Assembly: GCA_001782805.1 (NCBI GenBank)
Contig: MFPT01000012.1
Span: 1-28,365 of the forward strand
DNA from: Candidatus Magasanikbacteria bacterium RIFCSPHIGHO2_01_FULL_41_23
GTDB taxonomy: Bacteria > Patescibacteria > ABY1 > Magasanikbacterales > UBA922
Direction: 5' to 3'
Length of the DNA: 28,365 nt
The position numbers and the translations under genes are program-made. The notes beneath the pieces were generated by a model, which saw only the letters and a program-made list of their open reading frames with translations, was not told where the DNA came from and ran no database searches. Position 1 is the first letter of the stretch. The number at the start of each line of letters is the position of its first letter. This document shows, piece by piece, positions 28,343 to 28,365 of the stretch.

Positions 28343-28365
28343 ATGGTAATACATAAACGAACACG
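28343..28365 (+). CDS. Start of a truncated gene at the window edge
   Basis: An ATG at 28343 opens a frame that runs off the window after seven codons (MVIHKRT). The strong promoter about 70 nt upstream suggests a real gene starts here. It is too short to identify. Confidence 0.35.

Overview
This is an AT-rich, gene-dense window with every supported protein gene on the + strand. It most resembles a small-genome bacterium of the Patescibacteria (Candidate Phyla Radiation). The reasons are trimmed core proteins (a 644-residue AlaRS, an RNA polymerase alpha subunit without its C-terminal domain, a 115-residue L13), a self-splicing group I intron in a tRNA gene, few Shine-Dalgarno sequences, and a mevalonate cluster with archaeal-looking enzymes. 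TGA is used as a stop (for example at alaS), so the standard bacterial code 11 fits and the TGA-recoding lineages do not. The lineage is an inference, not a database result.

Layout. (1) 238-6232: a lone ATP-grasp domain of PEP-synthase type, tRNA thiolase mnmA, a DUF4173-like membrane protein and alaS. (2) 6349-10654: a GtrA-like membrane protein, then from a consensus promoter infA, rpmJ, rpsM, rpsK, rpsD, rpoA, rplQ, rplM and rpsI. A strongly structured, unassigned RNA leader lies between infA and rpmJ. (3) 10691-14661: a polysaccharide flippase, a family-4 glycosyltransferase, an FtsB/DivIC-like protein and a membrane-anchored parvulin; these form an envelope and division block. (4) 14699-18111: tRNA-Gly, then an island bounded by a 35-bp direct repeat made of the 5' half of a tRNA-Thr gene. 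The left copy is a broken tRNA and the right copy is the complete tRNA-Thr(CGT). Inside are a phosphohistidine swivel-domain protein, an RHG-type histidine phosphatase and a HicB/HicA-like toxin-antitoxin pair. (5) 18192-19910: ftsE, ftsX and tRNA-Gln. (6) 20023-26562: one operon for the mevalonate route: HMG-CoA reductase, HMG-CoA synthase, thiolase, a DUF35 OB-fold protein, two GHMP kinases and a diphosphomevalonate-decarboxylase-like protein. (7) 26583-28365: a cold-shock protein, tRNA-Asn(GTT) split by a 361-nt group I intron, a SAM methyltransferase and a consensus promoter running off the window.

How it works together. The mevalonate genes would carry acetyl-CoA through acetoacetyl-CoA, HMG-CoA and mevalonate towards isopentenyl diphosphate, which supplies the lipid carrier that envelope glycan assembly (flippase, glycosyltransferase) needs. 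Thiolase, HMG-CoA synthase and DUF35 side by side repeat the arrangement of the archaeal complex that channels acetoacetyl-CoA. FtsEX, the FtsB-like protein and the parvulin serve division and envelope maturation. The items most worth a second look are the split-tRNA island, the tRNA-Asn intron, the rpmJ leader RNA, the archaeal-style thiolase/HMGCS/DUF35 set with a zinc-ribbon-less DUF35, and the apparent Asp-to-Asn change in the decarboxylase.
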